Positions 8,759-20,100 of a DNA stretch of 64,000 bases are shown piece by piece. The stretch lies in contig JAEVHH010000006.1 of assembly GCA_017607445.1 (NCBI GenBank), positions 1,364,001 through 1,428,000 on the forward strand, given 5' to 3'. A program made the position numbers and the translations under genes. This DNA comes from Histoplasma ohiense (lineage: Eukaryota; Ascomycota; Eurotiomycetes; Onygenales; Ajellomycetaceae). Under the pieces are notes generated by a model, which was given only the letters and a program-made list of their open reading frames with translations, was not told the origin of the DNA and made no database searches. Each line of letters begins with the position of its first letter. The first letter of the stretch is position 1.

Positions 8759-10552
8759 CTAGTTTTTAGTGTCTCGATTGCCATGCCTTGCAATGTGACT
8801 TAATACTTCCGTTACTAACTGTTCCCTCCATTGCTTCGATTCGAATATCTGTCCATGATCCAGATTGGTGCACCAGACAACATTCAACTGTTGGGTCTCA
8901 TTCGACTCAGCCGCGTTCTTCGCCCCCATGCAGTTTAGGTTCGAGGTCTTGTGATCGCTCTCGGGCCCTAATAAGTACATGTAGACCTGGGAGGCATCAA
9001 CAAGCAAATCTCTGTCGCTGAGAAAGATGGTCGAGCGGTAGTGGGCGATATCTTCCTTCCACAGGATGTTTTCGGACCAGAAAAAGTGCCGGGAAATTGT
9101 GTGGGCTACGCCGGCATCTTTGGATGCAAAGTACCACAATTGCCATTCATTTGCCAGCTTAGGTTTTCGAATCATCTAGAAATCATATATGCCGATCAGC
9201 TCGAGGATTTGCAGAAAGCAGATGACCAGGTTAATGGTTAGGCACACTATGAGCACGTACAAAGTTGTAGGCTGCGTCTGGGAGATGTAGCAAAATTGAG
9301 ACAGGGTCTACCATGATGACCGATGTGATCCGGTTGGAGAACTCGAGTGAATGCAGCAGATGCGTTGTGATGACTGAGCCATATCTTGAGAGACTTATCG
9401 TCAATAATAGTATCTCCATATCAGGAATGGAGAGCTTACTTACGAATGTGAAACAAGTACAAATTCGTCAAACCCGTGGGATTGCAACACAGTCCAAAGT
9501 TGCATGCAAAACTCGTCTTTTGTGAGTGCTCCACCCGCGATTCGAAAAGAGATGTGCAGGATTTCCACAGCAATGATTCCAACTTCACCATCTCCATCCA
9601 CATCCTGCTGGTTTAGTTCTGCCAGAAAGTTGACGTAAGGATACAGTCCGATCCCAATGCCATGAAGGAACAATATCGGTAGCTTATTGCAGGAAGTATG
9701 AGGCCGATACCAGTATGTAAGTCGTTTGGCATGCGATTTATTTGCTCCGATCAAGGCTTGAGGTCTCGGAGGGAATATAGAGAACGCATGGGTAAAAGAT
9801 GGGCGGTGGAAGCGGAATTTGTGGAGGAGCATATAAGAGTACGTAACGGCATCCACAACAAGCACACACTATCAAATGCGCTGGTTGGCACAATAACTCC
9901 TTGCAGGTTCGAATCGTTTGATCATAGTTAATGCCTTACTTACCAAATACCATACAAGACTGCGGTGAAGTATGGTCGCATTGTCAATAGTCAACCTCAA
10001 GCACTTCGCGTTACTTCGACCTGGCTGGAACTCCCTTCCAATTGCCTCCTCGAGCTTCCGTACGTACTCTTCAATCTCATCATCTTGAGCAGAACCAGCT
10101 GTGGCAGTATTGAGAAAAGCCCAGCAAAAAAAATCTTTGACATTTTCTCGTTCAATGTTGTCTAATGGCACGCCCAAGAACCATTTGGAAATATATCTCT
10201 CATAGTCCGGAATGTTGCGCAAACAGCGTTCGAAAAGCTCCCGGCGCTTCTCTATTGGTGGGAGAGGCGGGTGCACTGCTGGACGCTGAAGGTGATATGT
10301 TCGGTAAAAATAGAACGCTAAGTAAAATAAAGCCTCCGCTATGGCCCAGTATTCAAGAAGTGATGGAAGGCGATAGGAACAGTGAGGTAGCAGTATAAGA
10401 ATAGCGCTGTAAGCAACACTAAGGGGGGCGACAGATCGTAGTATAATAATGCAGGTCATTATAAAAATGAACCAGAAGGGTGTGTGGTCGATCATTTGAA
10501 AATGGACGTAAAGGAAAAGGGTTGCAGCTCCAGGACATCGAAAACAGCGCAT
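8759..10552 (-). CDS. Alpha/beta-hydrolase fold protein, membrane-anchored, four exons
   Basis: Exons are 9944-10552, 9444-9868, 9261-9384 and 8759-9175. The introns (75, 59 and 85 bp) begin GTAAGT, GTAAGT and GTACGT and end in AG. The spliced frame is 525 codons including the stop. The N-terminal third has three hydrophobic segments (about residues 25-100), consistent with membrane anchoring. The hydrolase fold follows, with the oxyanion loop LFLHGIGIGL near residue 272, the nucleophile elbow VSHSYGS (Ser about 345, created across intron 2), an acid in LSDRD (about 440-442) and the catalytic His in LDHGQ (about 493). It looks like a serine hydrolase of the lipase/esterase superfamily; the substrate is unknown. 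An alternative start is the Met of QMIDHTPF. CG content is normal and there are no disrupting stops, so this gene appears functional despite being surrounded by transposons. Confidence 0.85.
9176..9260 (-). other. Hydrolase intron 3
   Basis: This 85-bp intron is flanked GTACGT...TTCTAG, phase 0, with taac motifs near its 5' end. Removing it joins AAYNF to the next exon in frame. Confidence 0.75.
9385..9443 (-). other. Hydrolase intron 2
   Basis: This 59-bp intron is flanked GTAAGT...CAAG. It interrupts the nucleophilic Ser codon (TC|A) of the SHSYG motif. An alternative AG nine bases upstream would insert three residues. Confidence 0.75.
9869..9943 (-). other. Hydrolase intron 1
   Basis: This 75-bp intron is flanked GTAAGT...GATAG, phase 0. 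The nearer AG in ccaaccag would bring an immediate TGA into frame, so the distal AG is preferred. Confidence 0.7.
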
Positions 10553-11489
10553 CTATATACCATGGTCGGGCAAAAAGGGCAAGGGGCTGTATTTAACAGC
10601 ATTTGAAGTCTGATAGCTGATAGGTCCAGATTCCAGCTACTCTTTCTGCAGCAGGAGTCTGGCGAGTGGTCATGAAGGCTGCAAGATTCCAGAATACTAA
10701 CCCTTGTCTGTTCGAGGGGGAGGCTAGCAGAGTTCAAACAACCTTCCAATCCGGCCAAATGCGAGTACCATCTTCTCAGACCCTAGATAGGGCAGCTATG
10801 ACGTGACCATCACTCGGTTCCGTTACGATTCAGGGAAGCCTGCAGATGAGTCCCATGCGATTTTGTTGGGGCTTAGTCACGTTGAATGGCTAAAGCCTTG
10901 TCTCGTGCTGGGTTCCGACTAGGCTTGGCAGCGCGGCAGCTACACATGAACCTGCCCGCAGTTTTACGAGTTGCCAATCAATGTAGGGAAAACCCGCGTG
11001 CCCGGCGTCTGCAAACATGCTTTAGCACCAAGAACGGCAGGATAGAAAAATCTATGACGTATGATAAAACTTGTAGACAAGAAGGTATTTCGGGACTTCG
11101 CCAACATATGCGGTACGGATATTAAATGTAGCACGTCATCATCTCGATGTGGTCTTGTCCAGGTCCAATGCCATAGATTTGTAATATTATGTTTATTGGT
11201 GGGAGGCACTCTCCCCTGCGTGTTCAGGCTACGAATTTGATAAACGGATTGTGCTGTGTACTGATGAATTCTCACATATCGAGGGCCCATGCCGTGATAG
11301 ATCAACCAGTGTCACCCAAGTAGTTGGAAATCCCCTAGATCCTGTTCTGTGCATGCCGTTATGGCCTAACAATTCGCAATCGAAGAATGTCTAGCGACCC
11401 ATATCAACTATATTCTACAGATGGGTTTCTATGTTGATTTCTTAATGACGGCTTTTCTTCACTACAAGAACTCCAACCAAGCAGGTGAT
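10553..11489. other. Intergenic/upstream region of the hydrolase gene
   Basis: This is GC-normal, undecayed DNA upstream of the hydrolase start, expected to contain its promoter and 5' leader. Short frames on both strands (for example 10886-11125 and 10964-11305) show no recognisable protein and overlap each other. I do not call a gene. Confidence 0.5.
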
Positions 11490-11582
11490 TAAACTGACCA
11501 TGTGACCATGCATGGAACCAGGACCAAATTTTTCCTCAGTCCCATTCTCAAATATCTTAGTCCTGGTCCCATATAGTGTTTA
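11490..11582 (+). mobile_element. hAT-S terminal fragment (hAT-S4)
   Basis: About 93 bp match the end of hAT-S copy 2 (25881 onwards), starting taaactgacc and including accatgcatgg and the ggtcccatatagtgttta segment. It is truncated on its inner side and has no minisatellite. Confidence 0.7.
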
Positions 11583-11685
11583 TGTTAGAGGTGGTTTACA
11601 AGAATAGCTATATGAGTAGTGTGAAGTACTGTGAGAGGTGATGTATGTATGTATGTATATATTTAACATCTTAGAGAAGTGTGGG
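11583..11685. repeat. Spacer with (GTAT)n microsatellite
   Basis: A tatgtatgtatgtatgtata run lies near 11641-11660. Otherwise nothing is recognised. Confidence 0.5.
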
Positions 11686-12047
11686 TGTAATGAGTGTACT
11701 TCGATTAACAATCTAGCACTATTCTAAATACAGATTATAAATTGATTAAGAAAAGAAAGAGAAAAGAGATCAGAAGAAAAGATTGTATGAAGAGAATGCT
11801 TATAGAAAAAACATTGAAGTGAAAGAATATCAGAAGTCATTTCACAGTGAAGCACAAAGCAGAGCACAGAGTTGAAGAACATTGAGAGTTACACAGAAGA
11901 ATTGTTAGAACTATATAAGTACAGAGTATAAGACTGAAGAGATTGCACAGAAGAATTGTTAGAGACTATATAAATATGAAATACAATAACAGAGATAAGT
12001 AGATACAGAAGAAAAGTTGATTGTATAAATTAACTACTAGCAGATAC

Positions 12048-12581
12048 TGTGACGGGTTAGCACCTGTTAGTAATTAACTTATGCAACCAACTCCCCTTCT
12101 GCACCCGCTCATTTCTGGCTGTTGTGATCTCATATAACCCTCAATGTTCTTCCACTCTGTGCTCCACACTTGTGTAGTTTCTAATGATTCTTCTGTGTAG
12201 CTCTTAACATTCTTCCACTCTGTGCTCTGTGCTTGTGTAGTCTCTAATGATTCTTTCATATAGCTTCTTATGTTCTTCTGCTCTGTGTTCTGTGCTTGTA
12301 TAGTCTCTAATGATTCTTCTGTGTAGCTCTCAATGATTCCCCCACTTCATATTCTGTGCTTGTGTAGCTTCTAACAATTCTTATATGTATCTCTTAATGT
12401 TTTTCTGCTCTGTGCTCCACTGTGGAGTGGCTTCTGATATTCTTTCACTCTGAACTTTTCTCTATAAGAATTCTCTTTGTATGATCTTTTCTTCTGATTT
12501 CTTTTCTCTTTCTTTTCTTAATCAATTTGTAATCTGTAATTAGAATAGTACCAAATTGTTAATTGAAGTACACTCATTATA
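12048..12581 (+). repeat. F1 5' LTR
   Basis: It starts tgtgacgggttag and ends ctcattata (terminal C lost). It contains several copies of a sub-repeat built on ttctaatgattcttctgtgtagctc. Confidence 0.9.
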
Positions 12582-12882
12582 TTATGAATTGATTTTTCTG
12601 TGTTTAAGATCTGAGTGTCTTGTTATTAGTTCTTACACTCAAGTGTGTTGTTATCAGTTCTTACATCTGAGTGCATCATTTACAGGTCTGAGTGTCTAGT
12701 TGTTACAAGAGATCTCTTGTGGATCTGAGTGTTCTTATTGTTAGTTATATAGACTGTTATATCTAAGTGTCTGAAACACAATTGACTGTGTTCTACAAGG
12801 CCTGAGTGTCTACAAACTGTAACACTGTGAATAGTGTTTATGAAGAAGCTTGATCAAGCTTAGTGCTGCAACACTGTGAATA

Positions 12883-13900
12883 GTGTCTGTGAGAGAACTG
12901 AGTGTCTACAAGTATTTCTTTTCTTTTTTTTTTTATTATTATATGTTCTTAGATATTGAAATGAATTACAAACAATTCTATGAACATCCACTGCATCTGA
13001 ATGTGGTGGATGATAACTTAGACCTACAAAGCATTCTTCAGCAGCAGATGCTACAGATGACTGAATTGCAATGATGATTTACTGAGATGAGCACTTCTGT
13101 GTTCACTGTTTCTTCTACACCCACATCTCACAAAAAGCCCTCAAGAGAGAAGCTTTCAATCTTTGATAAATACAAGAGAGATCTAGCACTCTATCTTGTG
13201 TGAAAGTCAAAAGTGAACATCAAATTGAACATTGATGAATGAGCAATAGACTCACTATCCAATCAAGTGTGGTATATCCATAGCAGATTGAATGGTGATG
13301 TGTTAGCAAAATTCCAACTCTGAATGAGTCATTGTCAGAATCATCAGTGTATGTCAGAGCTAGTCTTTCAACAACTTGACTCCCTCTTCCTCAATTCTAT
13401 ACTTCAAGTCAAGATGTTAGACTGACTTAATCAAACTCATCAGATGAATGTTGTGTTGACAACTTATCTTTCTGAATTTGATTGCAAGCTTCTAGAAGCA
13501 GATGAGCAAGACTGAAATGACACTGTCAAGATCAATATATTGTTCAAGAACTTGAACTTTCAGTTGCATAATCAAAATATAGAGTGTCTGAAGTTCTCAA
13601 TATACAGTGAATTCTGTGCTGATCTTTGTCTGTTGAACAACAATCTGTCTCAGTTCTGTATGCTTCAAAATTGCAGAGGATTTTGCTGAACAAATGTGTA
13701 CACTCTGAACTGCTCTGCAGCATTCTTTATCTTCAAATCAGAATCAATGAACTGAATCTCATATATAAATGCAAGTTGTCTGAAGATTCTCAATGTCTCA
13801 GAGAAGAATGCTGCTGACTGAATCATCAGAGAAGTCTGCATATACTGTGATAAGTCAGAGCACTTCATAAATCAATGTCTGAATATGATTGCTCTGAGTA
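12883..13900 (+). pseudogene. F1 gag
   Basis: A gag-type capsid region is readable through many TGA codons, ending in a CCHC zinc knuckle, CIYCDKSEHFINQC (about 13838-13879), the nucleic-acid-binding motif of retroelement nucleocapsid. The first open piece is 12883-13074. It is non-functional as it stands. Confidence 0.75.
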
Positions 13901-14027
13901 AACCCCCCACACATGTAAATGCTGTGTTGTCTGTGGATAGACAAGAACAGGGAAAAGATGAGCTCTCACTCTAAAATATGAATGAGAGCTCAAGGAGCAG
14001 AAAGCTAGCTGAAGATTTGAGCAGAAG

Positions 14028-14648
14028 ATGCAAATGAATGCAATCATGATCTCTGTCATTGTAAATAACTTAGTCAATGTACAAACAATGATAGACAGTG
14101 GTTTCCTTCACTATGCTCTTATAGACACTCAGCTGATCAAGAAGTATAAGCTTCAGTGTATTCTCTTTCTCAAACTGTATAAACTCAGTGAATTTGACAG
14201 CTTCAGAGGATCCATCTTCTACAACATGATAAGATTTAATATTGATGTAGAAGAATATGAGAAAAAGAATGTATATGTATATGAAATACAAAACCTTGAG
14301 TACAATCTAATGCTTGGTCTATCATGGCTCACAGAATTTGAAACCTTGTTGAATGCACACAATTGTTGTCTTATTTTCTCAGAAGATGACCATGTTTATG
14401 AGAAGGATGTCAATAGAACCACTGATCTCACTCAGATATCAGCAGAAGTGTACAAACTACTAATCTGTCAAATGCATGAGAAGAAGAATGTCCAAGTGTT
14501 CACTGCTAGCATGACAGATATCAAAAAAGTGTTAGAAAAGCTAGAACTCAAAGATCTCAAGAAACTGTGCAAGAAACTATTTGAATTGTATGAAGACTTC
14601 ACAGATGTGTTCAATGAAAAAGAAGCTGAAAAGCTTCCTTCTCACTGA
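14028..14648 (+). pseudogene. F1 protease domain of pol
   Basis: This is the longest open stretch of F1 pol. It contains the aspartic protease active site TMIDSGFLHYALID (D-S-G intact) near residue 20 and the downstream YNLMLGLSWL motif. It ends in an in-frame TGA but continues in the same frame into RT. Confidence 0.85.
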
Positions 14649-16000
14649 GAATCTGATATAGATTATATGATCAAACTCATCAAAAAAAATAATAAGAATC
14701 TGCAACCACTCTGAGATTCTCTCTACAGCATATCACACAATGAGCTTCTTGTTCTATGAAAAACACTCAATGAACTATTGAACAAAGGCTTCATTCATGT
14801 TAGCAACTCACCCATCACAGCATCTGTACTGTTTGTGAAGAAATCAGAAGAAGACTTACAATTCTGCATTGACTACTGAGAATTCAACAAGATTACACAG
14901 AAGAATCAATACTCTCTTCCACTCATCAATAAAACATTTGAATGAGTAGAAAAAGCAAAATGATTTATGAAGCTTGACATCTCTGCAGCCTTCTATAAGA
15001 TAAGGATTAATGAAGGTGATGAATGGCTAATCACTTTTCATATGTGTTACAGATTATACAAATGAACAGTGATTCTCTTTGAATTAGTGAACACTCTGAG
15101 CACATTTCAGAAATACATTAACTGAACTCTATGAGATCTGCTCAATGAGATTGCCTCAGTGTATATGAACAATATTCTGATCTTCATTGATGGACTGCTC
15201 ACTGAGCACTGCAAGCATGTACAACAAGTGCTTGACTGTCTATGAAAAGCTGAACTGCAAGTGGACATTGACAAATGCAACTTTGAGATCAAGTCTACAA
15301 TCTATCTAGAATTCATCATCAAAGCTGAAAAAGATGTATGTATGAATTCTAAGAAGATGGAAGCAATCCTCAACTGAGAGGCATCAGTCTTGGTAAAAGA
15401 GACTAGAAGCTTTCTAGAATTTGTCAACTTCTATCAAAGATTCATCAAAGACTTCTCTGATATTGTACAATCACTGACAGATCTGATCTGGAAAGATGCT
15501 GTGTTTCAATGAACTGATGAAGTGGATGCAGCATTCAAAAAGCTGAAGTGTATGTTCACAAGCACTCTGATGCTGCAATCATTCAATCTGAATAAACATA
15601 TGATTCTCAAAATGAATGTCTCAGATTATGTAGTAGATGAGGCACTGATGCAATATGATAATGAAAATGTTCTATAACTCTGTGTCTTCACTTTGAAAAA
15701 GATGTTGTCTGCTGAATGCAACTATGAGATCTACAACAAGAAGCTTCTAGTGATCATACAATGTCTTGAAGAATGAGAGTCTGAACTTATGAGTGTTGAA
15801 AAGTTTGAGATTGTTATTGATCATAAGAACTTAGAGTACTTCATGATCACTTGTAAGCTCACTGAAAGACATATATGTTGATCATTGTTCCTTAGCTGTT
15901 TTTTATTCACAATTTGTTATCAATCTGAAGTAGAGAACATCTTTGCAGATGCTCTATTCTGCTGAGAACAAAATATGTCATCTGATGACTTGAATGACAG
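14649..16000 (+). pseudogene. F1 reverse transcriptase and RNase H
   Basis: The frame continues from the protease with TGA interruptions. RT motifs include ASVLFVKKS, FCIDY*EFN, MKLDISAAFYKIRI and VYMNNILIF, where the catalytic YxDD box has become NN by G-to-A change. RNase H-like sequence follows (SDYVVDEAL; EIYNKKLLVI). TGA stands where Trp (FQ*TDE) or Arg (DY*EFN) is conserved. Confidence 0.85.
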
Positions 16001-16199
16001 ATGAAAACACTGAGAGCATTGATTAATCAACTCTGCAATCATAGAAAGTTCTATGCAATCAGATGAACTCTGCATATATGTCAATCAGTTCCAAGCTCAA
16101 AAACTCTCACTCAAAGAACAATGAAAGCTAGCAGCAGAAGCAGATGAATTCTGACAACAAATCACTGAAACTGTATGAAACAGAGCACCTCAATTCTCT

Positions 16200-17593
16200 G
16201 CAAGTGTATACTCAAGAATGGATATCTCAGCATGTTTGATTGATGATGACAACTGCTTATACTTTTGAGATAGACAATGAGTCCCTGATTCAGAACCTCT
16301 ACAAACATGAATCATGCAAGAAATTCATGACTCACTGATGACTGAGCACTTAGAATATAAAATCATGTACAACATTGTCATCTGAGAATTCTACTGATCA
16401 GATATATCAAAAGACATATGCTGGTTTGTACACAACTGTGATTGCTGTGGCTCAGTGACAGTATGATGTGAATGCTGAAAAGAGATACTGAAGCCTCTAT
16501 CTGTCTCTGACTGAACTTGATGTGATATAGCTATTGATTTTGCAGTTTTCTTACTCAAAAGTGGAGGTTCTATGAACATTCTAGTCATTGTCAACTGACT
16601 CAGCAAGGATGTAATACTACAGCTCTGTGACAAGATGAATGCTGAAGTAGTTGCAGATGTCTTTGTTAAAAGCTCATTCTATTGTATACATGATCTGCCT
16701 TCATTCATTGTGTCAGATAGAGATAGTCAATTTGTTAGCACACTCTGAGCCCATGTATGCCAATTATTAAGAATCAAACAAAAGTTATCAACAGTGTATC
16801 ATTCAGAGACTGATGAAGCTACTGAGAGAATGATATAAATGATAAAGAACATTCTCTGTAAATTCTGCAATTATACACAAGACAACTGAAGCAATCTGCT
16901 GCCACATACTAAGATTGTGATTAATGATTGAGATTCTGCTACAACAGATGTAAACTCATTCTTTCTTCTATATAAATACAACTTAGAGGTTCTGAACTTC
17001 TCTGAGACTCCTCAAGAAACTGTGTACATCTGCAGTCTCATACAGATGGCAGAGAACATCATGAGCAAGCTGAAGAAAGTCTGTGAATAGACAGAAGCTT
17101 CAATGATCAGTACTCAGCAAAATTATGAGAATCAAATGAACATCAGAAGAAGTTCTGTGATCTGATATTATATAGAAAACAAAGTCTGACTGAATCTCAA
17201 GAACATAAGAATGAACCATCTCTCATATATGCTAGATTATCACCACATCAAGTATACAGTGAAGAAAGTGTTAGACATATATGATTATCAACTTGACATC
17301 TCATCTGACATCTATAACATCTTTCATATGAACCTGCTCCAACCCACAGCTGAGGATTCATTCCTCTCACAGAGAACCTCTGATTGACAGCCATCTGTCA
17401 TTGTAGAAGAAGACAACAAACTTGAGTGGGAAATTGAAGCAATTCTTGATGATAGAATCAACTGCTGATGCTGTGAATATCTTATCAAATGAGTAGAATA
17501 TGATTGTCTGACCTGGGAATCTGTGTCTGTCTTGAAGAACATCACCACCCTCAACATCTATGAGTTCTCACTCACTCTGATAGAGAGGGATAA
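16200..17593 (+). pseudogene. F1 integrase and chromodomain
   Basis: A zinc-binding CDCC-type remnant is followed by the integrase core: IAIDFAV (first Asp), IVSDRDSQFVS (second Asp) and TVYHSETDEATERM (Glu). The chromodomain lies at about 17425-17580 (EWEIEAILDDR, EYLIK, LTWESVSVL), followed directly by the polypurine tract. Confidence 0.85.
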
Positions 17594-18127
17594 TGTGATG
17601 GATTAGTATCTGTTAGTAATTAACTTATGCAATCAACTTCTCTTCTGCATCTGCTTGTTTCTGACTGTTGTGATCTCATGTAATTCTTGATATTCTTCTG
17701 CTCTATACTCTGTGCTTGTGTAGTTTCTAACAATTCTTCTGTGTAGCTCTTAATGTTCTTTCACTCTGTGCTCTGTGCTTGTGTAGTTTCTAATGATTTT
17801 TTTATGTAGCTTCTTATGTTCTTCTGCTCTGTGTTCTGTGCTTGTGTAGTCTCTAACAATTCTTCTGTGTAGCTCTCAATGATTCTCTCACTCCATGTTC
17901 TGCACTTGTGTAGCTTCTAACAATTCTTACACATATCTCTTAATGTTCTTCTGCTCTGTGCTCCACTGTGGAGTGGCTTCTGATATTCTTCTACTCTGAA
18001 CTTTTCTCTATAAGAACCCTCTTTGTATGACCTTTTCTTCTGATTTCTTTTCTCTTTCTTTTCTTAATCAATTCGTAATCTGTAATTAGGATAGTACCAA
18101 ATCGTTAATCGAAGTACACCCGTTACA
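17594..18127 (+). repeat. F1 3' LTR
   Basis: This 534-bp LTR is preceded by gatagagagggataa and ends cacccgttaca. It keeps CG at positions where the 5' LTR has CA or TG. Confidence 0.9.
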
Positions 18128-18318
18128 GATACTAACTTATCATATTATCTCTCTCTATTAGAATGAACAATGACTTATAAACATCAAGAGCAGTGATGTC
18201 TTTTATAGCAGATACAAATTCTCAGATTGAATGATTGTATTCTATTTATTTAACAAAATATTTGCAGCAGCAGTAATTGATTCTATCATCAAAAATTACT
18301 TCAATCTCTCATTTAAGT

Positions 18319-18596
18319 TGTGAGGTGTAGTGACAGTGTGAAGAGTAACAGTAGAAGATAGTTTATAGCATAGTGAAGATAATAGTAATATATTGTAGAG
18401 TGTAGTGTAGAAGCATAATGTAGCTAATTGCTAAGGAAGAAAAGAAGAAGAAAAAAGATGTGTGAAATACATACATCAATATATATATACATATAGAAAT
18501 AGCAGTAGTGAGAGTATAATGGAAAGAGATAAGAATAAGTAAAGATAATATACAATAAGAAAATAATAAATGAGAATAATAAACAAATGCATTACA
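18319..18596 (-). repeat. A2 3' LTR
   Basis: This family A LTR has TG...CA ends (tgtgaggtgt...gcattaca in plus orientation). Confidence 0.85.
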
Positions 18597-19568
18597 ATTG
18601 CCCTTCTTTTTTATAAGAGCTGCTCTCAGTGATTGTATAGAATTGCATTTCTATATTGTAAGTGCTGTTTGTTGATAGCAGTGTATCAATTGTGTTCTCT
18701 AGATAGCTTGTATACACATTGTTATTGATTTCTTAATGAGATGGAATTGATGGATTCTTTGATTGCTAGAGATTGTATGTAGAAAAGTAAAAAGATTTTC
18801 TTTCTTCTTGAAGATTTCTTTTTTTTTTTAACTTGATCATCATCAAAGCTTCTTTCTATTCTGCTGCAATTTTTTTTCATTTTAAATTTTTGTTGATTCT
18901 CTCTTCCTCTCTTTTTTTATTGATATGAGCTTTCTTGACTATTCTGATTTTAAGTAAGTTGTTCTCTGATTGATGCTTATCATGTATTATTGCTGGTGTT
19001 CTCTGTCAGTGGTGTTATTAGTGTGGTCACATGTATCACTAATTTGTTTTCATATAGTGTCATTCACTGTTCACTTGTTATATTGCTCTAGCTTTAATCA
19101 CATGATATACAACAGTTGAATTCTGTGTGAACATTATGCCTCTAGATTTGAAGACATTGATTTTTGATGTATGTTGAGATTAAATACTCAGAAGTGTTGT
19201 GAGACTTGTATCTCTGCAGAAAAATTCTGCAAATCTATAAATATTTCTCTTTGATTTCTATTTTCTTTTTTCTTTTCTTCAAATTTGCTTTTGAATAGAT
19301 AGTAGTGTTCTTAGCAATGTTGATATACTGATAATAATACTAGATATATGATACACCTCTTCTGAGACACATCATACACAGATGAGTGTTTATTTTTGTA
19401 GAAATAATAGCTGAGAAAAATATGACTAATCACAAAAGTCATCTTTATCATTTGATAAAATGATTGAACACATCTCATCTGATGATGCTGTCTGCTCAAA
19501 GCAGAGCAGAGATGAATACTCTATAATCTCAGCATCAAACAACAGCTGAGTCTGCAGAGATACAGATT

Positions 19569-20100
19569 TTGAAGACAGTGATTGTATCTAATTCTTTCAG
19601 AACAGAGATGTTAGAGAAAGAGAAGAATATAAAAATTTTGAAAATAATGAACTTCAGAGACTCTGTGATGAAGAGATTGATTGAAGAGAGATTGATGAAA
19701 AAGAAGTTGATTGAAGAGTCAATGAAAAAGATTGTGAAGATATCAGTGACTGCAGCAGTGTTTATAGTATCTGCTTTCTTTCTTCATTTATCACTGATAT
19801 CTGTGAAGCAGAGAGAGAGAGTGTCTTGAACAGTGAAGAAGTGAAAGAAGAAGATAAGAAGAAATGCTTTTCTTCATCAGATATATCAAAGAATAAATAG
19901 ATTGATGAGAAAGAGAAGAAGTGAGAAGATAAATATTTTGTAAGATAGACATTTATCTATATCTCTGCACTTAAAATAGATATCAGTAATCTATAAATAT
20001 CAGAAGAAGTATTGAATGAGAGTGATAGAGAAAGAAAATAAAAAGAATAATAAGAGAAAGAAGAGAAAGTAAGAGATGAAAAATAAAATAAAAATAAGTA
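19569..20100 (+). pseudogene. Opposite-strand ORF of family A (copy in A2)
   Basis: The open frame 19569-19829 encodes a Lys/Glu-rich helical segment (EMLEKEKNIKILKIMNF; RLIEERLMKKKLIEESMKK) followed by a hydrophobic stretch (VTAAVFIVSAFFLHLSL). The same protein is readable in A1 (42212-42487, minus) and A5 (62696-62965, minus). All three run opposite to gag-pol. Sequence beyond the first stop stays coding-like, with charged residues. No known domain is recognised; a coiled coil plus a single membrane segment is possible. Confidence 0.5.

Larger units (their letters stand above)
12048..18127 (+). mobile_element. Complete chromovirus family F (F1)
   Basis: The LTRs are 534 bp each (12048-12581 and 17594-18127), have TG...CA or decayed ends, and are flanked by the perfect TSD gatac. 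The order is gag, protease, RT, RNase H, integrase, chromodomain, polypurine tract (agagagggataa) and 3' LTR. Total length is 6080 bp. Unlike A, B and C there is no long region between pol and the 3' LTR. Frames are interrupted by dozens of TGA but only about three TAA or TAG. Confidence 0.9.
11686..18318 (-). mobile_element. Older family F element (F2), 3' end, interrupted by F1
   Basis: On the minus strand the end of a family F chromodomain ORF (18143-18318, with IERDN tail) runs through a purine tract into an LTR at 18133-18142, which resumes at 12047-11686 beyond F1. The 5-bp TSD gatac (12043-12047 and 18128-18132) marks where F1 entered F2's LTR. The rest of F2 lies to the right and is replaced by the A element junction at 18319. 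Confidence 0.75.

Noticed and set aside
10886..11305. Second host gene upstream of the hydrolase
   Set aside because: Short overlapping frames on both strands, no recognisable domain, no convincing introns.
12048..18127. Genetic code in which TGA means Trp
   Set aside because: TGA also replaces conserved Arg (from CGA), the hydrolase gene uses TGG for Trp, and the sequences are decayed nuclear transposons. Mutation explains the TGAs better.
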